A stretch of DNA of 64,000 nucleotides from Isoetes taiwanensis (taxonomy: Eukaryota > Streptophyta > Lycopodiopsida > Isoetales > Isoetaceae), in contig JAJEKV010000259.1 in the NCBI GenBank assembly GCA_021234155.1, positions 124,001 to 188,000 on the forward strand, read 5' to 3'. Below, in pieces: positions 32,582 through 44,379 of the stretch. Under the pieces are notes generated by a model. It saw nothing but the letters and a program-made list of their open reading frames with translations, was not told where the DNA came from and did not search any database. The translations under genes and the position numbers were made by a program. Each line of letters starts with the position of its first letter. The stretch's first letter is position 1.

Positions 32582-33721
32582 GACCAAGATCTACAAGTCT
32601 TGCCATGGAAATAAGATTCTTAGCTAAACCTAGTACGTACAAAACCCCCGGCAACACTCGAGTTCCTGCAGTAGTAGAAATAACAATATTGCCAATACCA
32701 ACAACTTGTTGTGTACCATGGTCAGCCATATAAACAAACTTTTTGACAGTCAAAGCACGATATCTTTGTAACCATTGAATAGAACTAACCATATGAGCAG
32801 TAGCACCCAAATCAATAAGAAAATTAGCAAAATCAGAAACATGAAATACTCGGGCATAATCTGTCATAGCACAACTAGCATGCTCAGAGAGCGTAATGGC
32901 TGTAGCATGCTTTTCATCATAAGCATTTTTGTGACATTTTTCCTTAATATGACCAGTCTTATGACAATAATCGCATCTATCACGACCAGATCTAGCATCA
33001 TGTTCAGATTTATGAAAACAATCTATTGCATGATGATTTGTTTTACCACAATGAGGGCATGGAGAAAATGGAACACGTGGTCGACGAAACATACGACCAC
33101 GACGTCTACCTCGGCCAACATTAGAAAGACATCTATCAGTAGCAACATTGGATGCATCTAATGGTTCTTCACGGTCTTTAATCCGCTGGGAATGCTCAAG
33201 CAAAGATATGCATATACTATCAAAATCAAGATTGTCTTTTTCGGATAGAACAACCACAATTGTTTCAAATTCAATTGGCATGGACCCAACAACATAGTAG
33301 GTAATCTATTTGATGGAACAGGTTCACCAGTTGCTGCCAACTGTTCTACCAAGGATTTAAACTTATCAATATGGCCTTGTAAAGATTCAGAGATTTTATA
33401 CTTAAGTGCATCTAGTTGATGACCTATATGGATGCGCTCATTCATAGTCTTTTTTTTATATAATTTTTCAAGATATGCCCACATATCATGACTACTAGAA
33501 TATGTGACAACATCCATAATTAATGAATCTTTTAAAGACGATAAAATATATCGTTTTGCAGCAGTGTTCTTTTTATTCCAGACCTGAGTATCTGCGATCC
33601 ACTTATCATATACTGCTCCGGTTGTGATTTTGGCACCGGCAGCATCCACCGGTGGCTCTGGACGAAGGTAAGAACCTTGCACAATACTAAGCAAATCATC
33701 ACCGTCAAGAAGTAAAGCCAT
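32582..33721 (-). pseudogene. Copia 1 gag and protease region
   Basis: Minus strand: gag starts MALLLDGDDLLSIVQG (33721), contains AKRYILSSLKDSLIMDVV and HDMWAYLEKLYKKKTMNERI (UBN2-type gag), and breaks frame near 33280. The second segment has two zinc knuckles (CPHCGKTNHHAIDC and CDYCHKTGHIKEKC). Its protease-like site reads LIDLGATAHM where DSGATxHM is expected, so the catalytic Ser is replaced by Leu. It ends NLISMARLVDLGL at the TTAA insertion. Confidence 0.88.
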
Positions 33722-34090
33722 CTTAATTTTTCAAATAGAAAAGCCACTGCCATCAAAAATTGAGCAGTCCTTTGGCCAGTAGGATATCCATTGATCACAA
33801 CATTATACAATATTGTTGCCATGCTTGTTCTTTCCTGTGAATAATGGCAGAAGATGATTAGATCAAAGTTATATATAATTTCAACTTTAAAGCGTAAAGA
33901 ATAATCATGCATAGAGGGTCAACTCTCCATTGCTTAAAAGAATGTTCACGCAAAACGCAATATGTGAAATCATGGAGGCATCATTGGCTTTCATGAACAA
34001 TATATTAGCTAGATTTATTAGCCATTGCCGTCATAAATAAAGATAAATTAGTATGTGGGAATGTTACTCCAATGCTTTTTCATGAGCAAT

Positions 34091-34275
34091 ATATTAGTTG
34101 TATTAGTCATCGCTTTCATGAATAGAATAGCAATATATTAGCTTTATTAGCCATTGCTTTTATGAATAAATAGAAGATCAATATATTAGCTTTATTTGCC
34201 ATTGCTTTTATGAATAAAAAGAATATCAATATATTAGCTTTATTAGCCATTGCTTTCATGAATAAAGATAGATTA
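34091..34275. repeat. Tandem repeat in Copia 1 leader, 44-48 bp units
   Basis: Four units begin ATATTAGCTTTATTAGCCAT or a variant and end with a GCTTT(C/T)ATGAATA segment (starting at about 34091, 34135, 34183 and 34231). They lie in the untranslated leader between primer site and gag. A more diverged unit lies upstream near 34004. Confidence 0.8.
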
Positions 34276-34938
34276 GCATACTTGCTTTTAGAATATAATA
34301 ATTTCTTTATCAAGTCAATTCAATTTATCATGCACACAACCTACAAGAATAGGTGTTTCTATAAGCATGATTTACACTATTAGTCTTTTAGTGCTTTTGA
34401 GAATAAGCAAATTACAAACTTTATAAGTACAAATGATGCTTATCAATCTTTACGTGCAAAATAAGTAAACAACAAACCAACAAACCATACTTAGGTTAGT
34501 TTAAACCACAAATCAGACCAAAACAAACTCTCGTTTAATGAAGTAATAATACATATGAAGATGTTGTTTACCATGCATCAAGAGGACGCAATCTATTAGC
34601 AAGAATACCTTCACCTACAGTCTTAGAATAGTATCAGCTAAAAAACAAAACTCAAAAAGTACTCATCCTTTACACTGAGTTTATTGTCATTTAAAATAGA
34701 CTCTAAGACTTTTCAACAAGCCATAGATCACACAAATTTGAACTACATTAAGAAAGTTATGACCATCCAAAGTCGGCCTATTTTGCTCTACGACTATTAC
34801 TTTTACCTTTGCCTTATAGAAAGAAGATGTTATTACCTTCGTATTACCTTTTGTCAAAAGTTCCTTTGGAGCTTTTTATTTTTAGCAAAAAGCTTTCCGT
34901 CAATCCTTGCAGTACCTGTGAACTTGGCTCTGATACCA

Positions 34939-35178
34939 TGTTAGAAATATAGCATGCAAGGAATAAAGTGACGCAACAAGACAGAAAGAATGAGAGAGAG
35001 AGAACACAAGTTAATCCCAAAGTGAATGTATTATTCATGAAGAGTACATGCTCTTATATACAATAATGAAGGGCTAATAGGCAAAGATCCTTTTAGCTCC
35101 ATGAGCTATCAATAGACAATGAACTATCAATAGACAAAAGCTAAGATTGTATGGATGTATTATAAATACATTCCAACA
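34939..35178 (-). repeat. 5' LTR of Copia 1 (240 bp)
   Basis: Bounded by TGTTAG and CCAACA on the plus strand, next to the primer-binding site on its inner side and the GCCAC target duplication on its outer side. Confidence 0.88.
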
Positions 35179-35183
35179 GCCAC

Positions 35184-36580
35184 GCAACAAAACAACTTCT
35201 TCAAATAGAGGAGCTGGTCGAGCGTGCCACGTGACACGAAGGGTTGCGGGGGAGGGGGGGAGGGCAGGGGGGAGGAGGGAGAGGGGGGATTTCAAAGAAA
35301 GAGAATAAAGTACTGCTTAAGAGAAGAGGAAGCATCGATAATTTGCTTCTCAAGGGTATCAGATTCCAGAGCAATTAAAAGTTCCTGCATGTAGAGAATG
35401 AAGATGTCGAGATTACTCCTGTAGTGATTCTCTACAAGCAGTGTAACATTGTACTTTTTAATCTGTTAACATAAAATATAAAAATTCGTTCCCTCAAAAA
35501 AGAAAAAAGAAAGCACCGATAAGATGTTGATGAAATACCTTGCCTTAAGTTTTTGATTTCTCAAACGTAGCAGAGGCTTAGAAAATGCATGCAATGTATG
35601 TATGCGAGACATGCATGCTTGTCCATGATGGCTCAGATCGATGACATTCTAGAATTACTAGTAATAGTGCCCAGCGTTGCTGGGCATTAGGCAGCACAAA
35701 TATCTAATAAATGAGTCAATGATGCATAACATTATCTATAATGATATATGTTGATATTTGTGTTTTGGACTTGGCCATTGTTTTCCTTATTCATCCTTGC
35801 TTTTGTTTGTTGGTTGGCAAGATAGATATAGAATGGAGCTAGTGTATAATTAACAAAACATCAATGTTTTGAGAAATGATCGAGCAATCAATGTGATTAA
35901 CTATGTAGAATGTTGTTACAAATGTCATTAACACAGAAGTGTATAGAAACTCATTTTATACTTCATGATATCTTCTTAGAACCATTGAACAAGAACGTGA
36001 TGTTTTTCGAACTACACCCTCCAAGCTCTATGTCAAGGGGGCAGGCTTCTACACTGCTCACTCTATTATAACAGTAACAACTATTAGCTCATAAAATTCC
36101 AAAACTCCAGGTTTGCAAAATGGATTGCAAAGTAGTCCACATTGTAGATGAAATAGATTAGGGTGGGCTCTGCGACTACATTGGAACTAAGAACCTTGTG
36201 TCTTGTTGGATGATGCTGCATTAGTGAAATAATAATATGTCAAACTTAAAACAGATGACCTGAACATGTGCATACCATTCATGCCTAGAAATGTGGGTTA
36301 ACAAAAAGGACTTTATAGTTGGCACACCACATTTGAGATACACGTGTATGACTTGAAAAATATTTGTTATCATACATGCGTGTTTATATATACCTTTATG
36401 ATTCTCTTGCATTCATACCAAAAATTTAATTGTGCATATTAAGAATGTAACATTAATTAAGCCATGTATGTCTTGTGATCAAAGATAATAAGCATACAAA
36501 AACTAAATGCCACCATGGTTATTGTTTGCAATATCAAACAAATTGATCGCTATATACTCTGCCCAATTCGTTTGGTATAG
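35184..36580. other. Spacer between Copia elements
   Basis: No gene recognised. A G-rich run at about 35241-35289 has many GGG groups on the plus strand. A perfect hairpin GCCCAGC-GTT-GCTGGGC lies near 35670. The rest is AT-rich. Confidence 0.45.
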
Positions 36581-37127
36581 TGGGAGGCTATATCTTTTAT
36601 ATAGTTCAAATTGAGAGAACTATCTTCTAATCAAGACTAACTAGACAATTGTTCATTCACAACTCAACCGATTTAATATTTCAATGAAACAACAAGATCA
36701 TATTGAAGAAAATACTATTGAATTTATCACTATTCATAAGATATATTCACCTTATGACATAAACGAATTTGCTTCTCTGAGAGCCCAAGCTCTGCTTTAC
36801 AAAGCAGCTTCCGATTCACCTAATATCTAGATCAATCTGCTTCTTATTATTATATAGGGCCAAGTCCGGCTGCTGAGGTACAGACTCGACCGCTTAGCAT
36901 GTAGGTCTGCCGCCTAGCTGCTATGTCAACTTGCCATTTTGAAATGGATAAATGGCTCGAAAGCTTTAACCATATAATACAATCTTTACATTAATATATG
37001 GTTCCCTTTTTTAATGGTTCTATTGTCTCTCTTCAATATGCAACATACTTATATCTTCATGACCATGTTTCCCTATAAATCTCAACTGAGTTATCTATGA
37101 TCATATTTAGCATGATATATTCTAACA
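36581..37127 (-). repeat. 3' LTR of Copia 2
   Basis: Aligns throughout with 41143-41687 with scattered substitutions, more diverged than the LTR pair of the 9.7-kb element, so an older insertion. Confidence 0.85.
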
Positions 37128-37184
37128 TTCCCCGTTCATGCTAAAATATCAGAGTAAGTTTGATAACCTTGTGCTCTTCACTGT

Positions 37185-37410
37185 AATAGATATAATCTCT
37201 GAATTATTAAGGCTTCAGCATTTGCAGTTCCTAGAGAAGATAAAATCTCTGATCAAAAGATAAAATCCCTTCACAATTCATATCAGCAACTTAGAGAAGA
37301 TTAAATCTCTAGTCAATTGTCATCTGTTACCAGAGAAGATAAAATCTCTGATTAACTATTATCTGTTGGGAAGATAAAATCCCTTCATAATTTATATCAG
37401 CAATTGTTAT
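37185..37410. repeat. Repeated palindromic GATAAAATC motif, Copia 2 3' region
   Basis: AGAGAAGAT(A/T)AAATCTCT occurs three times and a variant AAGATAAAATCCCTTCA twice, each followed by short repeated words (CATATCAGCAA, ATCTGTT). Each AGAGA...TCTCT copy is a small hairpin. The block lies between the RNase H end and the polypurine tract. Confidence 0.75.
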
Positions 37411-37439
37411 CATCAGATTTTACCATAACTCCCAAAGCA

Positions 37440-39213
37440 TGCTTGAATTTGGTGAATTTAACTTCTGGCAGTACTTTAGTTAGAACATCAGCTATCTGCT
37501 CATTTGCATTAGTATACTCAACTGTAATAATTCCTTTGGTTACCAAATCTCTAACAAAGTATATGTGAAGTTATATATGCTTGGTCCTTTGGTGCAGTAC
37601 TGGGTTCTTTGTAATAGCAATACAACTTAAGCTATCTGAAAAGAGTATAGTTGGTCCAGCTTCACTTACCTTTAGTTCATCCAGCAGACATCTTATCCAT
37701 GCAAGTTCCTTAGCAGCTAAAGATGTTGAATTGTATTCTGCCTCTAAAGAGTTGACATTGCCACATAAGATTATTTTTTACTTTTCCATGCTACTGTAGC
37801 TCCTTCTAACATAAGGCAATATCTAGATGTGGACTTCCTAGAATCAACATCACTACTTCAATCTGCATCAGCATATCCTGTTAGGGTTAGATTGTCATTA
37901 TTAAAAGTTAATCCATGATCTTATGTAAGTTTTAGATATCTGAGCACCCTTTTCGCTGCCACCCAGTGCTGATGTCCTGGAATATTTATAAATCTACTCA
38001 ATAGACTGATTGCAAATGATATGTCTGGCCTAGTGCTATTTGAAACAAAGAGTAGACACCCAATTAACTCCCTATATGGCACTTTACTCATTCGCTGCTG
38101 TTCAACTATTGTCTTGGAGCTCATGTCAGAGGATAGTTTGAACCCTGTATTATTGGTGTTTTTGCTACATTATAATCCATTGTATGAAATCTTTTAAGCA
38201 TTCCTTCAATATTTTCCTTTTGAGAATTGTTAATGTTCCTTCTTGTACATCCTTAATTACTATCATTCCTAGAAATTTCCTTAACTGCCCCAAATCTGTC
38301 ATTTGAAACTTGCTCCTCAAAATTTGCTTATAATATTCTAGTATCTCTGGATTACTTGGTACCATTATGTTGTCACCCACATAAAAAGCAATAATGCAGA
38401 ATTCAAGATATAGAGATTTCCATCATTTAAGAATTTGTTAAAACCCTGTTCCTGCAAATACTCATCAATGCATTTGTACCACATTCTAGGGGATTGCTTT
38501 AACCCATAGACTGCACGCTTGAGTTTCCATACCATACCTTCTTGTTCAGCTTCAAATCCAGATGCTGGTTGCATATATACTTCCTCATCGAGCTTAGCAT
38601 TTAGAAATGCTGTACTTACATCCATATGGTGCACATCCAAATTGTTTGCATTTGCAAAAGCCAGTAAGACCCTTATACTAGCTGGTTTAACTATTGGGGA
38701 AAATGTCTCTTCATAGTCCATACCCTTTCTTTGTGTAAACCCTTGTGCCACCAGCCTTGCATTATACTTTTGTTCACCATTCAGCCCTGTTTTTAATTTA
38801 TAAATCCATTTGCTAGCAATTACGTTTTTGTCTATAGGTTTTGCAATAACCTCATAGGTGTTGGTCCTGTCAAAAGCTTGCATATCCTCCAGCATGGCTT
38901 GTTTCCATTTTTCAGAGTTCCCTGACCTAATGGGTTGCTCATAATTCAGTGGTATTTCAAGTTCAAGTAGAGCTAGTACATAATTGATGTGCACAATTTT
39001 TTTGTGTAATCTTCTACTTGCGCCATCTTCTATTCTGCCATAATCTGAGATGTTGATGTCCAACTGCTCCTTTAGCTTTTGAAATTCAGTTTTTCTCCTT
39101 TTTCGTTCCCTATGTATTTGTTGAGTTGATGAATCTTTGCTGCCAGTATTAGTCTGATAGTCAACAAATTCCCCTTGCATTGTACTTTCCTCACGTTCAA
39201 ATTCCCCTTGCAT
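37440..39213 (-). pseudogene. Copia 2 RT and RNase H, active site mutated
   Basis: Minus strand: ALLELEIPLNYEQPIRSG, SKWIYKLKTGLNGEQKYNAR, LVAQGFTQRKGMDYEETFS, HHMDVSTAFLNAKLDEEVYM and LKRAVYGLKQSPRMWYK. The catalytic box reads FYVGDNIMV where YVDDxxxx is expected, an Asp-to-Gly change in addition to a frameshift at about 38380. FQMTDLGQLRKFLGM and the RNase H-linked VPYRELIGCLLFVSNSTRPD and RVLRYLK follow. Stops interrupt the remaining RNase H. Confidence 0.88.
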
Positions 39214-39397
39214 TGGCTGTTCGAGTTTTTCTGTCTCACTGTCAGAGTCATATACATCATTATCCTTATTGCACTTTTCCTGTTCTGATTGAGCTTCTCC
39301 TCTTTATGCTCCCTGGCTGCTGGCACATTGTTTCTATTTTTGTAAACACCTGTCTCATCAAAAGTAACATCCCTACTGATTAATATACATCTTTTGT

Positions 39398-40655
39398 TCA
39401 GATCAAACAACCTGTAGGACTTTGCATCCTACAAGATACTGACCTGTCATCAAGTTTTCTTCTGAGCTCGTTTGGAACATGAGCATAAGCAACACATCCA
39501 TAGGTTTTAAACCTGTCATAAGATGGGATATTACCATTCCACATTTCCTCTGGGGTCTTACCTTTGATGGAAGCTGATGGAAGTTTATTTTGAATGAAAA
39601 CTGCAGTTCTAACTGCTTCATCCCAGAGATAGTTTGGCATACCTGATTTCTTGAGCATTGACCTAACTGCATCAATTATAGTCCAATTCTTTTTTTCTGC
39701 AATGCCATTTTGTTGTGGAGTATATCTGCATGTCAGTTGTCTTTTGATTCCATGATCTCTGCAGTATTTGTTAAATTCATATGACATGAATTCTCCGCCT
39801 CTGTCCAATCTAACACATTTGATCCTTTTTCCTGTTTCCCTCTCAACCTCTTGTTCAAACAACTTGTATGCTAAGAAGGCTTGATCTTTGTGTTTTAAAA
39901 TATAGTATTTTGTTTTTCTTGATAAATCATCTATGAATGTTATAAAGAATCTTTTGCCACTTAAACGTCACATTAATAGGACCACATAAGCCAGTGTAGA
40001 TCATATCCAAAATTCCTTTTGCTCTTTTTGTTGATTTCTTGAAGCTAAGTCGAGTATGTTTTCCTAACATACATCCGTCACAAACAAGATTTTCATGTCT
40101 TTTCTCATCTGCCTTGATCATGTTTTTCTTGATCATGTAATGGATGTTATTTAGATGTGTATGGCTCAATCTCCCATGCCATTGTCTGATTGTTGGGACA
40201 GTAGTAAGATTTATTGAACCTTCAATCTTTTGTTGATCAAGAGCAAATAGGTTTCCAACCCTTCTTGCAATAAATTTCAATTCATTCTTAAGGAAGATAT
40301 TACAATGCTTTTTCTCAAAACAGACCCTGTAGCCCAAATCTACAAGTTGGCTAACAAAAATTAGGTTTCTAACTATTGATGGAACACATAGTACATTTTT
40401 GAGTTCTACATGATGTCCACTTAGATCATATATTTCTAACATCCCTGATTCCTCTACTTGTTGTAAGTTTCCATCTCCAAGTTGGATATAGCTTGAGATA
40501 CTCCTTGTCATCTCCTTTAATTGATTTGCTTCCTTAATCACGCATCTCTCAGTTCCTGAATCTAAGACAAGCAAATCAGTTTTGTCTTTAGTTTCACGCA
40601 AAGATAGGATCGTAAAAGATTCAGGGCTGAGTTTTACCTCTGCATTTTCGTCCAA
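39398..40655 (-). pseudogene. Copia 2 protease-like and integrase region
   Basis: Minus strand: TDLLVLDSGTERCVIKE (protease-like, DSGT rather than DSGA), NVLCVPSIVRNLIFVSQLVD, zinc region WHGRLSHTHLNNIHYM with CDGCMLGKHTRLSF, and TGLCGPINV. After a frame change near 39900 the core continues CVRLDRGGEFMSYEFN (Asn to Arg change before GGE), TPQQNGIAEKKNWTIIDAV and MPNYLWDEAVRTAVFIQNKL. Confidence 0.88.
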
Positions 40656-40728
40656 TTCTTCCCCAACTTCAGTCTTTACTTCCTTTGTCAGATTTACATC
40701 AGAATTATTTCTTCCTCTTCCTCTGCCC

Positions 40729-41118
40729 CTATTGTTGATTCTCCCTCTTTGTGCTCAGATATTTCCATATTGCCCGTGGATTCATCCCTCTAACTTTTAA
40801 AAGTATGCTAGAGCCCAATTTAACAGTCATTATGTTCTTAGCTTCTATTAACTTAGCAGACACACCAATTCCAGAACTAGTTACCTCAGCTGAGCTAGAA
40901 CTTCCACTTGTTGCAGACTTTTCCTTTGTTGTTTCTTTTTGGTTAGACTCATTGATGTCCTCACCATTGTCTGCATTGCCTGCATCCGCACCAACATAAG
41001 GCCACAACCCTTCTACTTCCAGAATCTCTTGAATTTTTGCCTTCCATACTTGGAATCCACCTGTACCCTTAAACACATCAACTGCACTCAATAGTGATGC
41101 ACCAAGTGTAGTAGCCAT
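40729..41118 (-). pseudogene. Copia 2 gag, shortened
   Basis: Starts MATTLGASLLSAVDVF at 41118, includes FQVWKAKIQEILEVEGLW and VKLGSSILLKVRGMNPRAIW, and stops at ENQQ. The segment that would carry the rest of gag and the zinc knuckle is largely missing when compared with 54727-55560 of Copia 3. A Ser/Glu-rich insert lies in the middle. Confidence 0.8.
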
Positions 41119-41142
41119 GATTAGTATGGTTCTGATACCAAA

Positions 41143-41687
41143 TGAAGGTATATCTTTTATATAGATCAAATTGAGAGAACTATCTTCTAATCAAGACTAA
41201 CTAGACGATTGTTCATTCACGGCTCAATGGTTTTAATATTTCAATGAAACAACAAGATCATATTGAAGAAAATACCATTGAATTTATCATTGTTCATAAG
41301 ATATTTACCTTATGACATAAACGAGTTTGCTTGCTCCGAGAGCCCAAGCTCTACTTTACAAAGCACCTTCTGATTCACATAATATCTAGATCAATCTGCT
41401 TCTTATTATTATATAGGGCCAAGTCCGACCACTGAGGTACAGACTCGACCGCTTCGCATGAACCTTCGGCCGCCTAGCTGCTATGTCAAATTGCCATTTT
41501 CAAATGAATAAATGGCTTGAAAGCTTTAACCATATAATACAATCTTTACATTAATATATGGTTCCCTTTTTTAATGGTTCTATTGTCTCTCTTCAATATG
41601 CAACATACTTATAGCTTCATGACCATGTTTCCTTAGAAATCTCAACTGAGTTATCTATGATTATATTGAGCATGATGTATTCCAACA
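41143..41687 (-). repeat. 5' LTR of Copia 2
   Basis: Starts TGAAGG on the plus strand two bases after the primer site and ends CCAACA. Confidence 0.85.
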
Positions 41688-42361
41688 GTGGTTAAGGCTA
41701 TGATTGCCATATGGTATTGTTTTGAAAACAATAATTTTTGCCATGTGAGAGGAGCTTAATTGGTTTGCTATTCTAAGTATTTTTTGTTTTTCGTTCTTGA
41801 ATGGCATGTGCATGGGCAGTTTCCTAGAGATCCAGATTTGGAAGCTCACGACTCTTTTTGTGGGCAAGTTTTGTGAGGCAGACAGCAGCGGATGGGCATC
41901 AGTCAGATGGCCAGAAGAGGTAGAGGCCACATCGCGGGCCAGGGATTCGTTCACATTCGGATCCTTGCATGTCTGATGCAACTGAGGAGCTCTTGTATTT
42001 CTTGCGAGGTGGTGAGCAGCAGGGAGAATTTGGCATGGAGCATATTGGTGAGCATGCTTGCCTTTAATGTAATTTCTGTCTATGTGCAGGCAGATTGTTG
42101 ATCTCAGTAGAGGAGCCATTGGAAATGGCTTTTTAATTTTTGGTCAAAATTTTAATATCCACTGATCTGGCACAATGTCGAAAATATCCTGCAGATCAAT
42201 GGCTCTGAAAGAAACCAGCAAAGAGACCTATAAAGATGTGAAAGAGAAAAATCATGGATATGGCATTACAATTGCATTAAACCCATTTATACCTACCCTA
42301 GAATTGCACGGATGTGATTGCTAGGTAAATATTTCCTTTGAACTACTTAAGCTTCGTCTCC
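41688..42361. other. Spacer, no recognised gene
   Basis: Open stretches on both strands near 41661-42119 overlap the LTR edge and show no family resemblance. Nothing else is seen. Confidence 0.4.
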
Positions 42362-42455
42362 TTGAACTCTTCTTCTATAATTAGAGATGCATTTGACAAA
42401 TGATTAATTTGAACTCTTCTTCTATAGTTAGAGATGCATTTGACAAATGATTAAT
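42362..42455. repeat. Tandem duplication, period 47 bp
   Basis: Two copies beginning TTGAACTCTTCTTCTATA (42362 and 42409) and including GAGATGCATTTGACAAATG differ at a single noticed base, so this is recent. Confidence 0.9.
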
Positions 42456-42938
42456 TAAAATTTTACAACTATATTTTAATCTAGCGGATGAATTGTACAA
42501 TTCGAATGCATGAAGCATATAAAAATAGTTGTATGGAATGTTATAAAATGAAAGGCTTGATAATTTCCAAGAGGAATTTGAACCCCATACCATTTTGGAA
42601 CAATGAGACTCTAAAATTAAAACTCCTTGGTCTCTATTTTTGAAGGTTCTCAAAATTTTAAAACCTTGACATGCATTGCCAGCGAAAGGATCAAGCTCTA
42701 CTCTGACCAGTTAAGCAGTTTATGTAGACCCAAATAACTTCTTCTTGTTCATTTCATAGTAACTGCCAAGGTCCCTATGATCCATCTCCATTGGCTGTAT
42801 GCAGAAATGCATCCATCTTCTCTGGATATATTCAGCACGCTGCAAATATCATCACCACGTCTGCATCACTAGGTTGTGCACATTTGCATCAGATCTGTAA
42901 TATAAGGGCAAAACATTCAGTGATGCATCTCTAGGGAT

Positions 42939-43315
42939 CAGTGTAGTATCGTATTTCTCGCACCATATGTGTACAGTACGTATGCAACGTACAGTACGGG
43001 GTAATGTACGATGGCCAGTTTAACGTACAAACGTACGTCAAAAGTTGTTGTTTAACGTACACATACGGTACGTACGGTACCACAAAATATGTACAATACG
43101 TACGTCAACCCAAAAATAAATTTATCTTTTATTTTTATTTTTTTTTTGAAAAGTGCTTGTACCGTACCTATAAAGTATGTACTGTACGTGTACATAAACA
43201 ATAAATCAATTTTTTTTTCTTATTTGATGCAAAAAATGAGTAAGTACGTACAGTATGTACGGGTACGGTACCTTAAGTATGGAAAACGTAACGTACGCGT
43301 ATGTAACCTACACTG
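42939..43315. mobile_element. hAT-like MITE, GTAC-rich
   Basis: Ends CAGTGTAG and CTACACTG, flanked by an 8-bp near-duplication (CTAGGGAT at 42931-42938, GTAGGGAT at 43316-43323). An 8-bp duplication and CA-G-TG ends fit hAT elements. About 377 bp, no ORF. The interior is packed with GTAC and ACGTAC words (some two dozen GTAC), arranged as overlapping palindromes such as GGTACGTACGGTACC-like runs. Confidence 0.7.
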
Positions 43316-43323
43316 GTAGGGAT

Positions 43324-43979
43324 CCATGTTCTGTTAGTTTATAAAGATCCATGTTTTCTTATTCTCTTCAACCTGGCTTCCTTAGTAGATATTGGCCTTG
43401 TGGATTGCAGACATTTAAAATGTTTACGATGTTGTCCAAGAGGCAGAATGTTATTCAACACTTACCTACAAATACTTTATAGCATTTAAAATATTTTGTG
43501 TTAGCATCAGTTGATCAAGTTGCCTATATCAAAGTAAATATAATGTAAATATTAAAGAGTATATGTGCATATTTTTGATACACTTGTTCCACAAGGAATG
43601 TAGATAGGGCATTGGGGCAATCCGAAGTGTTTTGGCACCTTATTTCATGAAATGTATGTATCTATGGTTTGTCTACATTATCTTCTTCATGCTTTCATGT
43701 GGTAGAAAATATGTTGGAAGTCAAGTTATGCTATTTATATAAAGTTAGATCTTTTCGTCTCCACTTTAGACATCAATACTTTGGGGACAATGATGTTTCC
43801 ACCTACGAGGCTTTTTTGCCCATAAATGAACCAAAAACAAAAAATGCAATGACTAATGTGAAGTGACATGCTAGTAGTAAAGTTATCCACGGAAAGTGTT
43901 ATCTACTAAAAAGGTGACAGATGTGACGTCCCAAGGATGTGCAAAACTTGCAATGGATGAAGATGCCCATGTCACAAAT
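43324..43979. other. Spacer, no recognised gene
   Basis: AT-rich. The string GTCTCCACTTTAGACATCAA near 43757 resembles one at 11238 (GTCTCCACTTTAAGCTCCAA), hinting at an unrecognised dispersed repeat. Confidence 0.4.
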
Positions 43980-44111
43980 CTAACTCCAATGATAGATAGA
44001 TAATATAAATTGAGGTGGAATGAAAAATCAGACAGAGAGACCATATAGAGAAAAGCTAGGTAGCGAAACTCCAATGATAGATAGATAATATAAATCGAGA
44101 TGAAAGGAAAA

Positions 44112-44130
<19 letters not shown>
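43980..44130. repeat. Tandem duplication, about 90 bp, next to (GA)n
   Basis: AACTCCAATGATAGATAGAT and the following 45 bp occur at about 43981 and 44069, each ending in GAAAAATCAGA followed by a GA-rich run. The second copy leads into the (GA)n at 44115-44148. Confidence 0.75.
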
Positions 44131-44148
<18 letters not shown>

Positions 44149-44153
<5 letters not shown>

Positions 44154-44379
44154 TAGATAGATAGTAGTTTTAACGCCACGCCACTTACTAGCAAAGATCC
44201 AACTGTATATGTGACCACACACCACACCATTGAGGTTTGGTTGGGCCCCACCCCAACCACCTTACATTAAGGCCCTGGTTGGGATTTGACCCCAACAAGA
44301 CTGAAAAGTCTCGATTCCAAGGCCTCGAACTCGAGACCACATTGCTAAGGAACTAGTGTGTTACCACTAGACCAAACGC

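Larger units (their letters stand above)
22420..35178 (-). mobile_element. Ty1/Copia element 1 with two nested insertions
   Basis: Bounded by TGTT...AACA ends and a perfect 5-bp duplication GCCAC (22415-22419 and 35179-35183). On the minus strand the order is 5' LTR (34939-35178), primer site TGGTATCAGAGCC (complement of about 34926-34938), a 1.2-kb leader, gag, protease, integrase, RT, RNase H, polypurine tract AAGATTGTAGGGGGGA (complement of about 22564-22579) and 3' LTR (22420-22563, internally deleted by about 97 bp). An L1-type LINE (24162-28655) and a TTAA element (30052-32577) interrupt the coding region. Without them it would be an ordinary Copia of about 5.7 kb. Frameshifts and stops make it inactive. 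Confidence 0.92.
36581..41687 (-). mobile_element. Ty1/Copia element 2
   Basis: LTRs are 36581-37127 and 41143-41687 (about 545 bp). The primer site is TGGTATCAGAACC (complement of about 41128-41140) and the polypurine tract GAACGGGGAA (complement of about 37128-37137). Order on the minus strand is gag, protease-like region, integrase, RT and RNase H, with gag shortened. No convincing target duplication: flanks are TATAG and GTGGT, so one edge may be rearranged. Several frameshifts and a substitution in the RT active site mean it is dead. It is related to the third Copia at 54542 (gag starts MATTLGASLLSAVDVF and MATRFGAPLLNAIEAY). Confidence 0.9.

Noticed and set aside
32247-32627. piggyBac transposase remnant at the right end of the TTAA element
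   Set aside because: A 126-codon frame lacks any DDE or Cys-rich motif and runs out through the TIR into Copia.
34091-34275. CRISPR array
   Set aside because: Short AT-rich tandem repeats without spacers, in a plant Copia leader.
36576-41692. Target duplication for Copia 2
   Set aside because: Flanking pentamers TATAG and GTGGT do not match.
41661-42119. Minus-strand gene of 152 codons
   Set aside because: It starts in an LTR edge and shows no family resemblance or typical composition.
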